Shown here: in pieces, positions 51,320 to 61,862 of the stretch
Position numbering within the stretch: position 1 is the first letter of the stretch
How the letters are laid out: the number at the start of each line of letters is the position of its first letter
Source: an uncultured Alphaproteobacteria bacterium
Lineage (GTDB): Bacteria > Pseudomonadota > Alphaproteobacteria > HIMB59 > GCA-002718135
Reading direction: 5' to 3'
Length of the DNA stretch: 64,000 nucleotides
Assembly (NCBI GenBank): GCA_902623255.1
Contig: CACNSY010000004.1
Coordinates: forward strand, 44,720-108,719
Notes under the pieces: generated by a model
What the model was told of the DNA's origin: nothing
The model's database searches: none
What the model saw: the letters and a program-made list of their open reading frames with translations, nothing else
Made by a program: the position numbers and the translations under genes

Positions 51320-54300
51320 TATAAATAAAATATTAATAGTAGGTGCAGGTCCTATAGTTATTGGTCAGGCTTGTGAATTTGATTACTCCGGAGCTCAGGC
51401 GTGTAAGTCTCTAAAAGATGAGGGTTACAAAATTGTATTAATTAATTCAAATCCAGCAACAATAATGACTGATCCAGAATTAGCTGATCAAACTTATATT
51501 GAGCCTATAACTAAAGAATTTGTAGAAAAAATAATCGAAATCGAAAAACCAGATGCTCTTCTCCCAACTATGGGAGGGCAAACTGCTTTAAATGTTTCGA
51601 TGGAACTTTTTAATAATCGTATACTTGAAAAACACGGAGTAAAAATGATTGGAGCAAATCCAACAGCTATCGAATTAGCTGAGGATAGGCAAAAATTTAA
51701 AGATGCTATGAAAGAAATTGGTCTAAGCTGTCCTAAAAGTTATGTAGTAAACACTATTGAAGAGTCAAAAAGGGTAAAAAATGAATTAAATTTACCACTT
51801 GTCATAAGACCAAGTTTTACACTTGGAGGTACCGGAGGTGGTGTTGCCTATGATGATGATGGATTTATTGACTTATGTAAGAGGGGTTTAAATGCTAGCC
51901 CTACTAATCAGATACTTATTGAAAAATCTGTTTCAGGTTGGAAAGAATTTGAGATGGAAGTTGTTAGAGATAATAAAGATAATTGTATTATAGTTTGCTC
52001 AATTGAAAATGTTGATCCAATGGGTGTTCATACTGGAGATAGTATTACAGTAGCTCCATCCTTAACATTAACTGATAAAGAATATCAAATTTTAAGGAAT
52101 GCTAGTATTAAGGTTCTAAGAAAAATAGGCGTAGATACTGGAGGCTCAAATGTCCAATTTGCAATAAATCCTGAAGATGGTGAAATTAATGTAATTGAAA
52201 TGAATCCAAGAGTTAGTAGATCCTCTGCATTAGCATCAAAAGCTACAGGTTTTCCAATAGCAAAAATTGCTGCAAAATTAGCTATAGGTTACACCTTGGA
52301 TGAACTTGAAAATGATATTACTACAACTACACCCGCAAGTTTTGAACCAACTATTGATTATGTTGTAACTAAAATTCCAAGATTTACTTTTGAAAAATTT
52401 GTTGGCGCAAATTCTGACTTAACGACATCTATGAAATCAGTTGGAGAAGCAATGAGTATAGGTAGATCTTTTAATGAATCAATCCAAAAGGGGTTTAATT
52501 CGCTTGAGTACGGTCTAACTGGTTTTGATAAACCAAAAATTAACTCAAATGATAAAAATACAATTTTGAATGAACTTAAAATACAATCTTCTCAACGCTT
52601 GTTAGTTGTAGGAGAAGCGCTTAGAATTGGACTAACAGTTAATGAAATAAATCAAATTACAAAATATGATAAATGGTTTTTATATCAAATTAAAAGAGTA
52701 ATTGATTTTGAAAAAATCTTAAAAGAAAAAGGCCTAAACAAAGATATAATATTATATGCAAAAAAAATGGGCTACTCAGATAGTAAAATTTCATCAATAT
52801 TAAATCTTAAAGAAAAAGAATTAAGAAAATTTAGAAATAATAATGATATTAATCCTGTCTTCAGACTTGTGGATACTTGTGCTGGTGAATTTAGTTCTAA
52901 AACTCCGTATCTATATTCTACTTATGATTGGAATTTTGAAAATACTAAATTCTGTGAAGCAAATCCTACATCAAAAGATAAAGTAATAATTCTTGGAGGT
53001 GGCCCTAATAGAATAGGTCAAGGAATTGAATTTGATTATTGCTGTGTACATGCTGTCTATGCATTGAAAGAAAAGGGAATTGAAACAATAATGATAAATT
53101 GCAATCCAGAAACAGTTTCAACTGACTATGATACTGCTGATAGGCTTTATTTTGAACCACTTTCAGCTGAAAGTGTAATTGAAATTTACAATAAAGAAAA
53201 AAGTAATGGAAATGTTATTGGTGTGTTAGTTCAATTTGGAGGTCAGACTCCTTTAAAAATTGCAAAAGAAATAGAAGATGCTGGAATAAAAGTTATAGGA
53301 ACTTCAACTGAAGCAATAGATTTAGCTGAAGATAGGGATAGATTCAGTGAAATATTAATAAAACTCAAAATTGCTCAACCAAAAAATGCTTTTGCAAATA
53401 CAGTAACTCAAACTTTAGAAAAAGCTGAAGAAATTGGATATCCTGTTTTAGTCAGACCCTCATACGTACTTGGAGGAAGAGCTATGCAAATCGCATATGA
53501 TAAAAATAATTTAGAATCATTTTCAAATGAAGCACTTGAAGTTTCTTCAAATAATGTAATTTTAATTGATGAGTATCTTGAGAATGCTAAAGAAATAGAT
53601 GTAGATATAATTAGAGATAAAGATGGTGAAATTTATATAGCGGGGATTATGGAACACATCGAAGAAGCAGGTATTCACTCTGGAGATAGTGCCTGTTCAT
53701 TACCTCCCTATTCAGTTAGTAAAGAGACTCAGAATAAAATAATTGAATGGGTATCAAAAATTGCAAATGAAATTAATGTTGTTGGATTAATGAATACTCA
53801 ATTAGCAATTAAAGATAAAAAAATATATGTTTTAGAAGTAAACCCAAGAGCTAGCAGGACTGTACCATTTGTGGCCAAATCAAAAGGTATTCCAATCGCA
53901 AAAATTGCTGCAAAAGTAATGCTCGGCGAAAATCTTAATTCAATTTTGAATGATTATAAAATTAATGAATTAAAAAACTTTAATGTCAAAGAATCTGTTT
54001 TTCCTTTCAATAAATTTGATGGAGTTGATCTAATATTAGGTCCTGAAATGAAATCTACAGGAGAAGTTATGGGAATAGATGAAACCTTTTTATCTTCCTA
54101 TATAAAGAGTCAAATAGCTTGTGGTAATATTCTTCCATCGAAAGGAACGGTATTTATCTCAATAGATAATGATAATAAAAAGTTCATTATTGACATAGCA
54201 CAAAAGTTAAAAGAATTAGATTTTAATCTACTTGCAACTAAGGGGACGGCTGAATACTTAAATTCTAATAACATCAAGACAAAAGTAGTAAATAAAGTAA

Positions 54301-54533
54301 AAGAAGGAAATCCTCATGTAGTTGACTCATTAATTAATAATGAAATTCAGCTGGTAATTAATACAACAAAAACTCAATCGTCTATTAGAGATAGCTATAG
54401 TATTAGAAGGACTTCATTAATGTATAATATTCCATATTATACAACAATAGCTGGAGCAAAAGTTGCTGTAGATGCCATTGAACATATGAAAACTCAAGAA
54501 TTCACAATAAAAAGTCTTCAAACTATAAATTAA
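51303..54533 (+). CDS. carB: Carbamoyl-phosphate synthase large subunit
   Basis: Makes carbamoyl phosphate from ammonia, bicarbonate and two ATP. The 1076 residues from the ATG at 51303 ([11 protein letters not shown]) hold the two homologous ATP-grasp halves ([14 protein letters not shown] in the first, [14 protein letters not shown] in the second), the oligomerisation domain between them and a C-terminal MGS-like allosteric domain ([11 protein letters not shown]). An open frame extends upstream into carA, but the chosen start matches the conserved N-terminus. Confidence 0.96.
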   Translation: MPKRTDINKILIVGAGPIVIGQACEFDYSGAQACKSLKDEGYKIVLINSNPATIMTDPELADQTYIEPITKEFVEKIIEIEKPDALLPTMGGQTALNVSMELFNNRILEKHGVKMIGANPTAIELAEDRQKFKDAMKEIGLSCPKSYVVNTIEESKRVKNELNLPLVIRPSFTLGGTGGGVAYDDDGFIDLCKRGLNASPTNQILIEKSVSGWKEFEMEVVRDNKDNCIIVCSIENVDPMGVHTGDSITVAPSLTLTDKEYQILRNASIKVLRKIGVDTGGSNVQFAINPEDGEINVIEMNPRVSRSSALASKATGFPIAKIAAKLAIGYTLDELENDITTTTPASFEPTIDYVVTKIPRFTFEKFVGANSDLTTSMKSVGEAMSIGRSFNESIQKGFNSLEYGLTGFDKPKINSNDKNTILNELKIQSSQRLLVVGEALRIGLTVNEINQITKYDKWFLYQIKRVIDFEKILKEKGLNKDIILYAKKMGYSDSKISSILNLKEKELRKFRNNNDINPVFRLVDTCAGEFSSKTPYLYSTYDWNFENTKFCEANPTSKDKVIILGGGPNRIGQGIEFDYCCVHAVYALKEKGIETIMINCNPETVSTDYDTADRLYFEPLSAESVIEIYNKEKSNGNVIGVLVQFGGQTPLKIAKEIEDAGIKVIGTSTEAIDLAEDRDRFSEILIKLKIAQPKNAFANTVTQTLEKAEEIGYPVLVRPSYVLGGRAMQIAYDKNNLESFSNEALEVSSNNVILIDEYLENAKEIDVDIIRDKDGEIYIAGIMEHIEEAGIHSGDSACSLPPYSVSKETQNKIIEWVSKIANEINVVGLMNTQLAIKDKKIYVLEVNPRASRTVPFVAKSKGIPIAKIAAKVMLGENLNSILNDYKINELKNFNVKESVFPFNKFDGVDLILGPEMKSTGEVMGIDETFLSSYIKSQIACGNILPSKGTVFISIDNDNKKFIIDIAQKLKELDFNLLATKGTAEYLNSNNIKTKVVNKVKEGNPHVVDSLINNEIQLVINTTKTQSSIRDSYSIRRTSLMYNIPYYTTIAGAKVAVDAIEHMKTQEFTIKSLQTIN

Positions 54534-54538
54534 TTTCA

Positions 54539-54567
54539 TTGACTATAAAAAATAAATAAATCATCAT
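54539..54567 (+). promoter_or_regulatory. Candidate promoter giving leaderless greA mRNA
   Basis: TTGACT (54539-54544), 17 bases, then CATCAT (54562-54567), six bases before the greA ATG at 54574. If real, transcription would begin at or next to the start codon. No Shine-Dalgarno sequence is present, consistent with that idea. Confidence 0.4.
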
Positions 54568-54573
54568 GAGTTT

Positions 54574-55047
54574 ATGAATAAAATTCCTATGACTGCTGAG
54601 GGTTATACAAAATTACAAGATGAATTAAAAAAATTAACCTCTGAGGACAGACCAAAAATAATTGAAGCAATTGCCGAGGCTAGAAGCCACGGTGACTTAT
54701 CTGAAAATGCAGAATATCAATATGCTAAAGAACAACAAAGTTTAATTGAAGGAAGAATTATAGATTTAGAGAGTGCTATTAGTAAAGCAGAAGTAATAGA
54801 TGTTAAATCTGTTGAGGGTGACGATATTAAATTTGGTGCAACAGTAGAAATAGAAGATGATGAAAGTGGAGAAAAACAACAATATCAAATTGTAGGAGAA
54901 TATGAATCAGATATTGAAAATAAAAAACTTTCAATTACTAGTCCTTTAGCAAGAGGCTTGATTGGTAAAACAGAGGAAGACAATGTTGAAATCAATAGTC
55001 CAAAAGGTTTAAAAAGTTATACAATATTATCAGTAAAATACATTTGA
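54574..55047 (+). CDS. greA: Transcription elongation factor GreA
   Basis: Rescues backtracked RNA polymerase by stimulating transcript cleavage. The 157 residues contain the N-terminal coiled coil (MTAEGYTKLQDELKKL and EARSHGDLSENAEYQYAKE, with the acidic tip) and the C-terminal FKBP-like domain (ITSPLARGLIGK). It follows carB, the common alphaproteobacterial order. The stop overlaps the next gene start by four bases. Confidence 0.96.
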   Translation: MNKIPMTAEGYTKLQDELKKLTSEDRPKIIEAIAEARSHGDLSENAEYQYAKEQQSLIEGRIIDLESAISKAEVIDVKSVEGDDIKFGATVEIEDDESGEKQQYQIVGEYESDIENKKLSITSPLARGLIGKTEEDNVEINSPKGLKSYTILSVKYI

Positions 55048-55997
55048 ATATAGACAACCCTAAAATTTGGTCATTAACTGATGGTTCACAAGGTATGATA
55101 AGTCAGACTAATGGTCTGGCAAATGAATTTAGTGTAAATATAAAGGAAATTAAAACTGAAATAATTTTTCCTTGGAGTAAATTACAGCCTGGGATACTTC
55201 CTATTTTTAATTGGATATTTAAAAATAAGTTACCAATAGACGAGATACCTGATTTAATTATCAGTTGTGGAAGAAAAAGTGTTTACCTATCAATCTATCT
55301 TAAAAAAAAATATCCAAATATTATTAATATTCATATTCAAAACCCAAAAATTTCTTCAAAAAACTTTTCTTATGTTATAGCTCCAAATCATGATGGTATA
55401 TATGGTGACAATATAATTAATTCTTCAGGTGCTATACATCATTTTAAACAATTAAATAATTTGAAAAATCATTATGAAATTAATACAAAAAATTTGATTA
55501 CATGTATTATTGGAGGTGAAAATAATCACTATAATTTCTCAAAAGAAAATACTTTAAATCTTTGTAAAAGAATAAAAAAATTAAAGTCTCATAATAATGA
55601 AATTTTAGTTATTACCTCGAGAAGGACTAATAAAGAAATTAAGCATGTTTTGAAAAAAGAATTGAGCACTATGTCTACATTATGGCTTGGAGAAGGAAAG
55701 AATCCATACGAATTTGCTATTTATAACTCCAGTTATTTTATTATTACTTCTGATTCAACCTCTATGATTTCTGAAGCAAGTATATCTGGTAAGCCAATTT
55801 ATGTTTATAAATTACCAATGAAGAGAAAAAGTAAAAGATTTATAAGATTTCATGAAGAATTTAAAAAAATGAATATAACAAGAGATTTTAATACTTTAGA
55901 TAAATTAGAAAATTGGACATATACGAAACTAGAGGAAAGCAAAAGAATTGCTGGAATTATAAAAAAAAGAATTATAGAAAGGAAAAATGAATCTTGA
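55044..55997 (+). CDS. ELM1/GtrOC1-like protein (mitochondrial fission ELM1 family, DUF1022)
   Basis: A 317-residue protein of the family named after plant ELM1 and common in alphaproteobacteria between greA and trxB. The N-terminal KIWSLTDGSQGMISQTNGLA block, CIIGGENNHYNF in the middle and FIITSDSTSMISEA near the C-terminus are family marks and look like a GT-B-type glycosyltransferase fold. The start is a TTG overlapping the greA stop (TTGA); the next ATG would cut off the conserved N-terminus. The biochemical function is unknown. Confidence 0.82.
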   Translation: MNIDNPKIWSLTDGSQGMISQTNGLANEFSVNIKEIKTEIIFPWSKLQPGILPIFNWIFKNKLPIDEIPDLIISCGRKSVYLSIYLKKKYPNIINIHIQNPKISSKNFSYVIAPNHDGIYGDNIINSSGAIHHFKQLNNLKNHYEINTKNLITCIIGGENNHYNFSKENTLNLCKRIKKLKSHNNEILVITSRRTNKEIKHVLKKELSTMSTLWLGEGKNPYEFAIYNSSYFIITSDSTSMISEASISGKPIYVYKLPMKRKSKRFIRFHEEFKKMNITRDFNTLDKLENWTYTKLEESKRIAGIIKKRIIERKNES

Positions 55998-56607
55998 GAA
56001 TTTAACTCATGCAGATTTTCCCTTTAATCACTGGGTATTTAGTAATTGTTTAGAAGAGGGCGCATTAGATGAAATTTCCCATAGTAATATTCCGTCAGGA
56101 GACAGAATGTACGATGGGACAAGAGCTGCCGATCATACAGGACAGGGAGTTGATGGTAAATTAAGACTTTTTATAACAAAAAATAATTGTCAAAATTTTC
56201 CATATCTAACAAAATTAATTCAGTCTTTACAAAGCAAAGAAATGGTAAATAAAATATCAAAAATAATTGATAAAGATTTATCTAATTCATACGTCAGATT
56301 AGAAGTAATTGGAGATAAAAAAGGATTTTGGTTAAAACCACACAAAGATATTTCAGAAAAATTAATGACTATGATGGTTTGGGCAAACCCATATAATGAA
56401 GCGTCAAATTTGGGTACTGACCTTTATGATAAAAATTTTAAATTAGTTAAAACAATTAAATATGTTCATAATAGTGGTTATTTTTTTTCTTCAGGGGATG
56501 ATACTTGGCATGGACTTGAATTAAAAGAAATTCAAAAAGAAAGAAGATGTATTCAAATAAATTATGTTACTTTTAATACAGATTGGCCAGTTGAAAAAAG
56601 TGCTTAA
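55987..56607 (+). CDS. 2OG-Fe(II) oxygenase superfamily protein
   Basis: A 206-residue protein with a plausible iron triad: His119-x-Asp121 in KPHKDISEK, His175 in DDTWHGLEL, and Arg186/Arg187 for 2-oxoglutarate binding. The double-stranded beta-helix pattern LMTMMVWANP and GYFFSSGDD supports this. It overlaps the upstream gene by 11 bases and lies 17 bases before trxB. The substrate is unknown; neighbours of this type sometimes act on surface glycans or small molecules. Confidence 0.72.
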   Translation: MNLENLTHADFPFNHWVFSNCLEEGALDEISHSNIPSGDRMYDGTRAADHTGQGVDGKLRLFITKNNCQNFPYLTKLIQSLQSKEMVNKISKIIDKDLSNSYVRLEVIGDKKGFWLKPHKDISEKLMTMMVWANPYNEASNLGTDLYDKNFKLVKTIKYVHNSGYFFSSGDDTWHGLELKEIQKERRCIQINYVTFNTDWPVEKSA

Positions 56608-56624
56608 ATTATTAATTTAATTGT

Positions 56625-57566
56625 ATGACTGAAAAAATAGAAAATGATGTCTTAATTATTGGCTCTGGACCAGCAGGCTATACTGCCGCAATCTATGCAG
56701 CAAGAGCAAATTTAAAACCGCATTTAGTTTCAGGTTTAGAACCAGGAGGTCAACTAACCATCACTACCGATGTAGAAAACTATCCAGGATTTGAAAATGT
56801 AATTCAGGGTCCTTGGCTTATGGAACAAATGAAAGAACAAGCAGTAAAAGTAGGAACTATCTTTCATAATGATATTGTAACTTCAGTTGATTTTGAAAAA
56901 AATCCATTCACCTCCATAACTGAGTCAGGCAAAGAATTTGTGTCCAAATCGATAATTATTGCAACAGGTGCTCAGGCTAGATGGCTGAATTTGGAAAGTG
57001 AAAAAAAATTTAAAGGATTTGGTATTTCTGCTTGTGCAACTTGTGATGGGTTTTTCTTCAAAGATCAGCAAGTAGCAGTTATTGGTGGAGGTAATAGTGC
57101 AGTAGAGGAAGCAATGTTTTTGACAAAATTTGCTTCTAAGGTTTTGTTAATCCATAGAAGAGATAGTTTACGAGCTGAAAAAATTTTACAAGAAAGACTA
57201 TTTAACAATAAAAAAATTGAAGTAATCTGGAATAGTAAGGTTTCTGAGTTCGTTGGAGAAGAAAATCCAAATACATTAAAAAAAATTATTTTAGAGAACA
57301 CATTAGATGGCGCCAAAACAACCATAGATGTAAATGGTGCTTTTATAGCTATAGGACATGACCCCGCTACTTCACTTTTTATAGATAAATTAGAAATGGA
57401 CGAAGAAAATTATATAATTACTAAATCTGATAGTACTGAAACAAGTATTAAGGGAGTCTTTGCAGCAGGTGATGTAAAAGATAAAATTTATAGGCAGGCT
57501 GTAACTGCTGCAGGAATGGGCTGTATGGCTGCTTTAGAAGCTGAGAAATATATAGCAGAAAATTAA
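56625..57566 (+). CDS. trxB: Thioredoxin-disulfide reductase
   Basis: NADPH-dependent flavoenzyme that keeps thioredoxin reduced. The 313 residues show the FAD motif IIGSGPAGYTAAIYAARA, active-site CATC in ISACATCDGFFF at about 135-146, NADPH motif VIGGGNSAVEEA and the C-terminal GVFAAGDVKDKIYRQAVTAAG. It abuts the opposite-strand rpmJ gene with no gap. Confidence 0.95.
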   Translation: MTEKIENDVLIIGSGPAGYTAAIYAARANLKPHLVSGLEPGGQLTITTDVENYPGFENVIQGPWLMEQMKEQAVKVGTIFHNDIVTSVDFEKNPFTSITESGKEFVSKSIIIATGAQARWLNLESEKKFKGFGISACATCDGFFFKDQQVAVIGGGNSAVEEAMFLTKFASKVLLIHRRDSLRAEKILQERLFNNKKIEVIWNSKVSEFVGEENPNTLKKIILENTLDGAKTTIDVNGAFIAIGHDPATSLFIDKLEMDEENYIITKSDSTETSIKGVFAAGDVKDKIYRQAVTAAGMGCMAALEAEKYIAEN

Positions 57567-57692
57567 TTATCCCTGTCTGGCTTTCATTCTGGGATTTTTC
57601 TTATTAATTACATAAATCCTACCTTTTCTTCGAACGACTTTACAATCCTTGTCTCTAGTTTTGGCAGTTTTTAATGAACATTTAACTTTCAT
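57567..57692 (-). CDS. rpmJ: 50S ribosomal protein L36 (bL36)
   Basis: A 41-residue basic protein starting [20 protein letters not shown] and ending [10 protein letters not shown]. This is the longer bL36 form without the full zinc-binding set, as in E. coli YkgO and most alphaproteobacteria: Cys5 and Cys17 remain but the later Cys/His ligands do not. A consensus TTGACA (57723-57728 on the minus strand) lies at a promoter-like distance. The stop directly abuts the trxB stop. Confidence 0.93.
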   Translation of the reverse strand: MKVKCSLKTAKTRDKDCKVVRRKGRIYVINKKNPRMKARQG

Positions 57693-57699
57693 AAAAAGG

Positions 57700-57728
57700 G
57701 CTTTAAATTCTGGGATTTGTTTTGTCAA
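57700..57728 (-). promoter_or_regulatory. Candidate rpmJ promoter
   Basis: On the minus strand, TTGACA (57723-57728), a 17-base spacer and TAAAGC (57700-57705), ending eight bases before the rpmJ ATG. The -35 is perfect and the -10 is weak. Confidence 0.35.
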
Positions 57729-57749
57729 ACATATATTGTCAGAATTAAT

Positions 57750-59336
57750 ATGAGAAAGTTATCTTACCCAGGAAGATCTAATGTTTTAGCTCAAAATGGT
57801 ATGGTGGCAACATCAAATCCATTAAGTTCCATGGTGGCTATTAATGTACTTCAAAAAGGTGGAAATGCTGTTGATGCTGCTATCGCAGCTTCAGCTGTTC
57901 AAGCTGTAGTGTGTCCTAGTGCAACAGGAATTGGTGGAGATTGCTTTGCAATTATTTCGATGAATGGGAAGAAACCAATTGCTGTAAATGGGTCTGGAAT
58001 TGCTCCGAAAAAAGCAAATTTACAGTTTTATAAAGATAATAAAATTAAAAATATTGGTTTAACAAGTCCACATTCAGTTACTATTCCTGGATCAGTTCAT
58101 GCATGGTGTTCTATGCATGAAAAATTTGGAAGAATTGATTTTAAAGAAGTTTTAAAAGGTGCAGAAAATTTTGCTAGAAAAGGATTTCCTGTTCATGAAG
58201 TTGAAGCTATTGCATGGAAAGAGAATGAAACAAAGCTTAAAAAAAATTCTAACTCTAAAAGATTATTTTTAAATAAAAATCTCAGTTATAGTTATGGTGA
58301 AGTTTTTAAGAATATTCCTTTAGCAAATACTTTAAGAGTCATCTCAAAAAATAAAATTAAAGGATTTTATCAAAGTGAAATAACTAAGGATATGGTCAAG
58401 ACACTAAATAAACTTGGAGGACTGCATACAGAGGAAGATTTCTATAATCAAAAAACGTTATTTTCAAAAACAATTACAAATTCCTATAGAAATTTAAAGA
58501 TCCATCAATGCCCTCTAAATAGTCCTGGATTAGTTGTCTTAATGATGATGGCAATGACTGAGAAATTAAATATCAAAAAATACAATCCTTCAAGTTTTGA
58601 AAGGTATCATCTTCAAGCTGAAATTTCAAAAATATGTTTTGAGGTTAAGGAAACAATATTTGGTGATCCTAATTTTAATAATATAAATATAAAAGATTAT
58701 TTAAGTAATGAATATGTAAGTTCTTTATGTTCTAGAATAAGTAAAAATCAAATTTATTCTTCCAAAAAAGGTTATGTAACTTCTCACCCTGAAACAATAT
58801 ATTTAAGTGTTGTAGATAGAGATTTGAATTCTGTATCATTTATTAATTCAATATGTCACGGTTTTGGAAGTGGAATTACAAGTAATAAAACAGGAATTCT
58901 TTTTCAAAATAGAGGTGTAAATTTCAGATTAGAAGATGGTCACCCCAACTCAATTGATAGTCATAAAAGACCACTTCATACAATAATCCCTGGGCTAATA
59001 ACTAATAAGAATGATGAAACACTGTATTCTTATGGAGTTATGGGAGGACAATATCAACCAATTGGTCAGTCTCATTTGATTCAAAATATAATCGACTATA
59101 ACATGACAGTACAAGAAGGCTTGGATTTACCTAGAACATTTGCTCTAAATGGTCTCTTAAATGTTGAAAATTCATTAGATGATAAAATTGTAAAAAAATT
59201 AAAGAATATTGGTCATAAAATTAAAATAAATAAAAATGCTATTGGCGGTGGTCAATGTATAAAAATAGATAGAAAAAATGGAGTACTTATTGGCGGGTCA
59301 GATCCACGAAAGGATGGTATGGCAATAGGTTATTAA
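57750..59336 (+). CDS. Gamma-glutamyltransferase family protein (YwrD-like)
   Basis: Ntn-hydrolase that would cleave gamma-glutamyl bonds, for example of glutathione. From the ATG at 57750 it has 528 residues. The large-subunit start is [30 protein letters not shown]. The self-processing site, normally DTTH, reads ETIY in [14 protein letters not shown], keeping the nucleophilic Thr but with Ile-Tyr after it, as in YwrD-type members. [18 protein letters not shown] follows. No signal peptide is evident, so a cytoplasmic role is likely. Confidence 0.88.
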   Translation: MRKLSYPGRSNVLAQNGMVATSNPLSSMVAINVLQKGGNAVDAAIAASAVQAVVCPSATGIGGDCFAIISMNGKKPIAVNGSGIAPKKANLQFYKDNKIKNIGLTSPHSVTIPGSVHAWCSMHEKFGRIDFKEVLKGAENFARKGFPVHEVEAIAWKENETKLKKNSNSKRLFLNKNLSYSYGEVFKNIPLANTLRVISKNKIKGFYQSEITKDMVKTLNKLGGLHTEEDFYNQKTLFSKTITNSYRNLKIHQCPLNSPGLVVLMMMAMTEKLNIKKYNPSSFERYHLQAEISKICFEVKETIFGDPNFNNINIKDYLSNEYVSSLCSRISKNQIYSSKKGYVTSHPETIYLSVVDRDLNSVSFINSICHGFGSGITSNKTGILFQNRGVNFRLEDGHPNSIDSHKRPLHTIIPGLITNKNDETLYSYGVMGGQYQPIGQSHLIQNIIDYNMTVQEGLDLPRTFALNGLLNVENSLDDKIVKKLKNIGHKIKINKNAIGGGQCIKIDRKNGVLIGGSDPRKDGMAIGY

Positions 59337-59337
59337 C

Positions 59338-60375
59338 CTACACTTTCCCAAAAGTATCATTATACTGATTATTTACTCTTACAAACGTTGTACACTTACT
59401 AAGCTGCTTCAGTGATGAAGCACCAACGTATGTACAACTACTTCGTACACCTCCAAGAATATCTCTAATTGTACTATCTAGCGAATTCTTCATTTGTATT
59501 TTAACTTTTTTACCTTCAGATGATCTATAGTTTGCAAGACCACCATAATGTTTCTCATTTGCTTCTTCAGAACTTGATCCATAAAACTCGATAAATTTAG
59601 AACCATTTTCCTCAATTATTTCACCACCACCTTCCTTATGACCTGCTAACATTCCACCAAGCATAACAAAGTCTGCACCAGCTCCAAATCCTTTTGCAAC
59701 ATCACCAGGACAAGTACATCCTCCATCAGCAATAATATGCGCTCCTAATCCATGTGCTGCGTCAGCACATTCCATTACAGCACTAAGTTGTGGATACCCT
59801 ACTCCTGTTTGTATTCTAGTAGTACATACACTTCCTGGACCGATACCAACTTTAACAATATCTGCCCCACTTAATACTAATTCCTGAGTCATATCTGCAG
59901 TAACAACATTACCTGCAATAATAGTTTTTTTTGGATATTTTTTTCTTACTTCTGAAACAAAATTACTAAAATTTTCTGAATAACCATTTGCAACATCAAT
60001 ACAGATAAATTTAAATTTTGGATATTTTTTTAGAATTGAATTTAACCTATTGTAACTGTCTTTACTTGTGCCACAACTCAGAGCAATTGAATCAAAGAAA
60101 ATATTTTTTTTATAAATAGTTCCTATGTTATTAATGTCATGCTGTTTTGTTAAAGCAGTCATTAGTTTGTGAGAACTTAGTTTTTTTGCAACATCTATTT
60201 CACCAACACCATCCATATTAGAGGCTATTATTGGAATTCCTTTCCATGATAATCTTGAGTGTTTAAAAGTATATTTTCTATTCAAATCAACATCTTTCCT
60301 ACTTTTTAAAGTACTTCTCTTTGGTCTAAAAAGGACATCTGAGTAGTCAAGTTTAATTTCTTCTTCAATTCTCAT
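59338..60375 (-). CDS. guaC: GMP reductase
   Basis: NADPH-dependent deamination of GMP to IMP in purine salvage. The 345 residues match GuaC rather than the longer, CBS-domain-bearing IMP dehydrogenase. Landmarks are [27 protein letters not shown], active-site Cys in [40 protein letters not shown] and [13 protein letters not shown]. It is convergent with the gamma-glutamyltransferase gene with one base between them and divergent from the polyprenyl synthase. Confidence 0.93.
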   Translation of the reverse strand: MRIEEEIKLDYSDVLFRPKRSTLKSRKDVDLNRKYTFKHSRLSWKGIPIIASNMDGVGEIDVAKKLSSHKLMTALTKQHDINNIGTIYKKNIFFDSIALSCGTSKDSYNRLNSILKKYPKFKFICIDVANGYSENFSNFVSEVRKKYPKKTIIAGNVVTADMTQELVLSGADIVKVGIGPGSVCTTRIQTGVGYPQLSAVMECADAAHGLGAHIIADGGCTCPGDVAKGFGAGADFVMLGGMLAGHKEGGGEIIEENGSKFIEFYGSSSEEANEKHYGGLANYRSSEGKKVKIQMKNSLDSTIRDILGGVRSSCTYVGASSLKQLSKCTTFVRVNNQYNDTFGKV

Positions 60376-60437
60376 AAATACATTCGCATATTTGTATTAA
60401 ATAATTTAGAAATTAAAACAAATATAAATTGTTATCT

Positions 60438-61319
60438 ATGAACTTAAATACGTTAATAAATGCAAATAAAAGAAAGTTTGATATTAAATTTAAAAAGCTT
60501 TTAAAAAACAAGCTAGACAAATCAAGTTTATCAAATGCAATCTTTTATGGCTCTATGAATGGAGGAAAAAGAATAAGGCCATTTTTAGTAATGGAGTCTG
60601 CAAAAATAGCAAATATTTCATCAAATGATGCCTTTATCATAGCCTCATGTATTGAATGTATACATTCGTACTCCTTAATTCACGATGATTTACCATCAAT
60701 GGATGATGATGATTACAGAAGAGGTAAATTAAGTACTCATAAAAAATTTAATGAAGCTACTGCAATATTAGCAGGAGATGCTTTACATGATTTAGCATTT
60801 GAATTGATCTCAGGAAATTTTAAAAATAAAAATGTTATTTCTAGATTAAATTTAATAAATTATCTTTCTTTGTGTATTGGACATAAAGGATTAGCTCTTG
60901 GTCAAGCTTTAGACTTAGAATATGAAAATAAAAAGTTATCTAAAAAAAAAATTTTAGATATGTATTCTAGAAAAACTGGCAAGTTATTTGAATTCTCTTT
61001 TTCTGCACCTTTTATATTAAAAAATAAAAGTAAAATAGATATTCAATTTGCAAAAGATTATGGAATGTTATTTGGTTTAATATTTCAAATTATAGATGAC
61101 TTAATCGATGAAATTGGAACTTTTAAGAAAATTGGAAAAACACCAGGTAAAGATGTTGAGCAAGGTAAAAGTACCTTACTAAAATTAATTGGTGAAAAAC
61201 AAGTTACTGATTTGTGTAATAATAAAATTAATACTTTTATTAAAAAATATAAAAATAAAATAAGTCAAAACCCTGTACTAATAAAAATGCTAGAATTTGG
61301 AATGGATCGACTAAATTAA
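60438..61319 (+). CDS. ispA: Polyprenyl synthetase, probable farnesyl diphosphate synthase
   Basis: Trans-prenyltransferase extending dimethylallyl diphosphate with isopentenyl diphosphate. From the ATG at 60438 it has 293 residues. The first Asp-rich motif is HDDLPSMDDDD near residue 80, GGKRIRPFL precedes it, and the second Asp motif is DDLIDE near residue 215. Short length and a DDxxxxD first motif fit the bacterial IspA class (farnesyl or geranylgeranyl product). A TTG nine bases upstream is the alternative start. Confidence 0.9.
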   Translation: MNLNTLINANKRKFDIKFKKLLKNKLDKSSLSNAIFYGSMNGGKRIRPFLVMESAKIANISSNDAFIIASCIECIHSYSLIHDDLPSMDDDDYRRGKLSTHKKFNEATAILAGDALHDLAFELISGNFKNKNVISRLNLINYLSLCIGHKGLALGQALDLEYENKKLSKKKILDMYSRKTGKLFEFSFSAPFILKNKSKIDIQFAKDYGMLFGLIFQIIDDLIDEIGTFKKIGKTPGKDVEQGKSTLLKLIGEKQVTDLCNNKINTFIKKYKNKISQNPVLIKMLEFGMDRLN

Positions 61320-61726
61320 AAATATACAATTTTTTTTGCTAAATATAATCCAGATGTAGCTGATACGGCTGTTAATGAGCCACCCCAGAACATATCCACG
61401 AAAGTAACAGTTGGTGACCATCCTTTGAGTACAGCCATATTAGTTAAGTTATATGTACCATACGCAACTAAACCAAATAAGAAACCAGTGTACAATGTTT
61501 TTATTAAGTTACCTGAATCAACGCAAGGTTGTATTACAACCAAAGACATACCAAGAACATATAATATATAAAAAAGGGCAGCAGCCCACATTACAGGCTT
61601 ATCAGTCAATAAATTACCAATTAAAGGTCTATAAAAAGACTTTGTAGCAAAGCTTAGCCAAATTACGTCTATTATTAAGAAAATCAATGAAGCAATTAAA
61701 GTAGCTACCAACAAACATTTAAACAT
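61316..61726 (-). CDS. DUF2177 family membrane protein
   Basis: Small integral membrane protein, 136 residues from the ATG at 61726, with four hydrophobic segments. It matches the DUF2177 pattern IDVIWLSFATKSFYRPLIG near the N-terminus and LTNMAVLKGWSPTVTFVDMFWGG near the C-terminus. Two upstream in-frame starts (61744, 61759) are possible; none has a ribosome binding site. The function is not known. Its stop codon shares TTAA with the convergent polyprenyl synthase stop. Confidence 0.8.
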   Translation of the reverse strand: MFKCLLVATLIASLIFLIIDVIWLSFATKSFYRPLIGNLLTDKPVMWAAALFYILYVLGMSLVVIQPCVDSGNLIKTLYTGFLFGLVAYGTYNLTNMAVLKGWSPTVTFVDMFWGGSLTAVSATSGLYLAKKIVYF

Positions 61727-61862
61727 ATAGTATAAATATATCATATTATTAAATTTCAAGAATATTTATTAGAAATTTAAGGGATTTATTAAAATTTATT
61801 AAATTTAAATTATGAGTTTTAAATTAAAGTGTAAGTATTTTGATAAAAGTTAGATATATATT

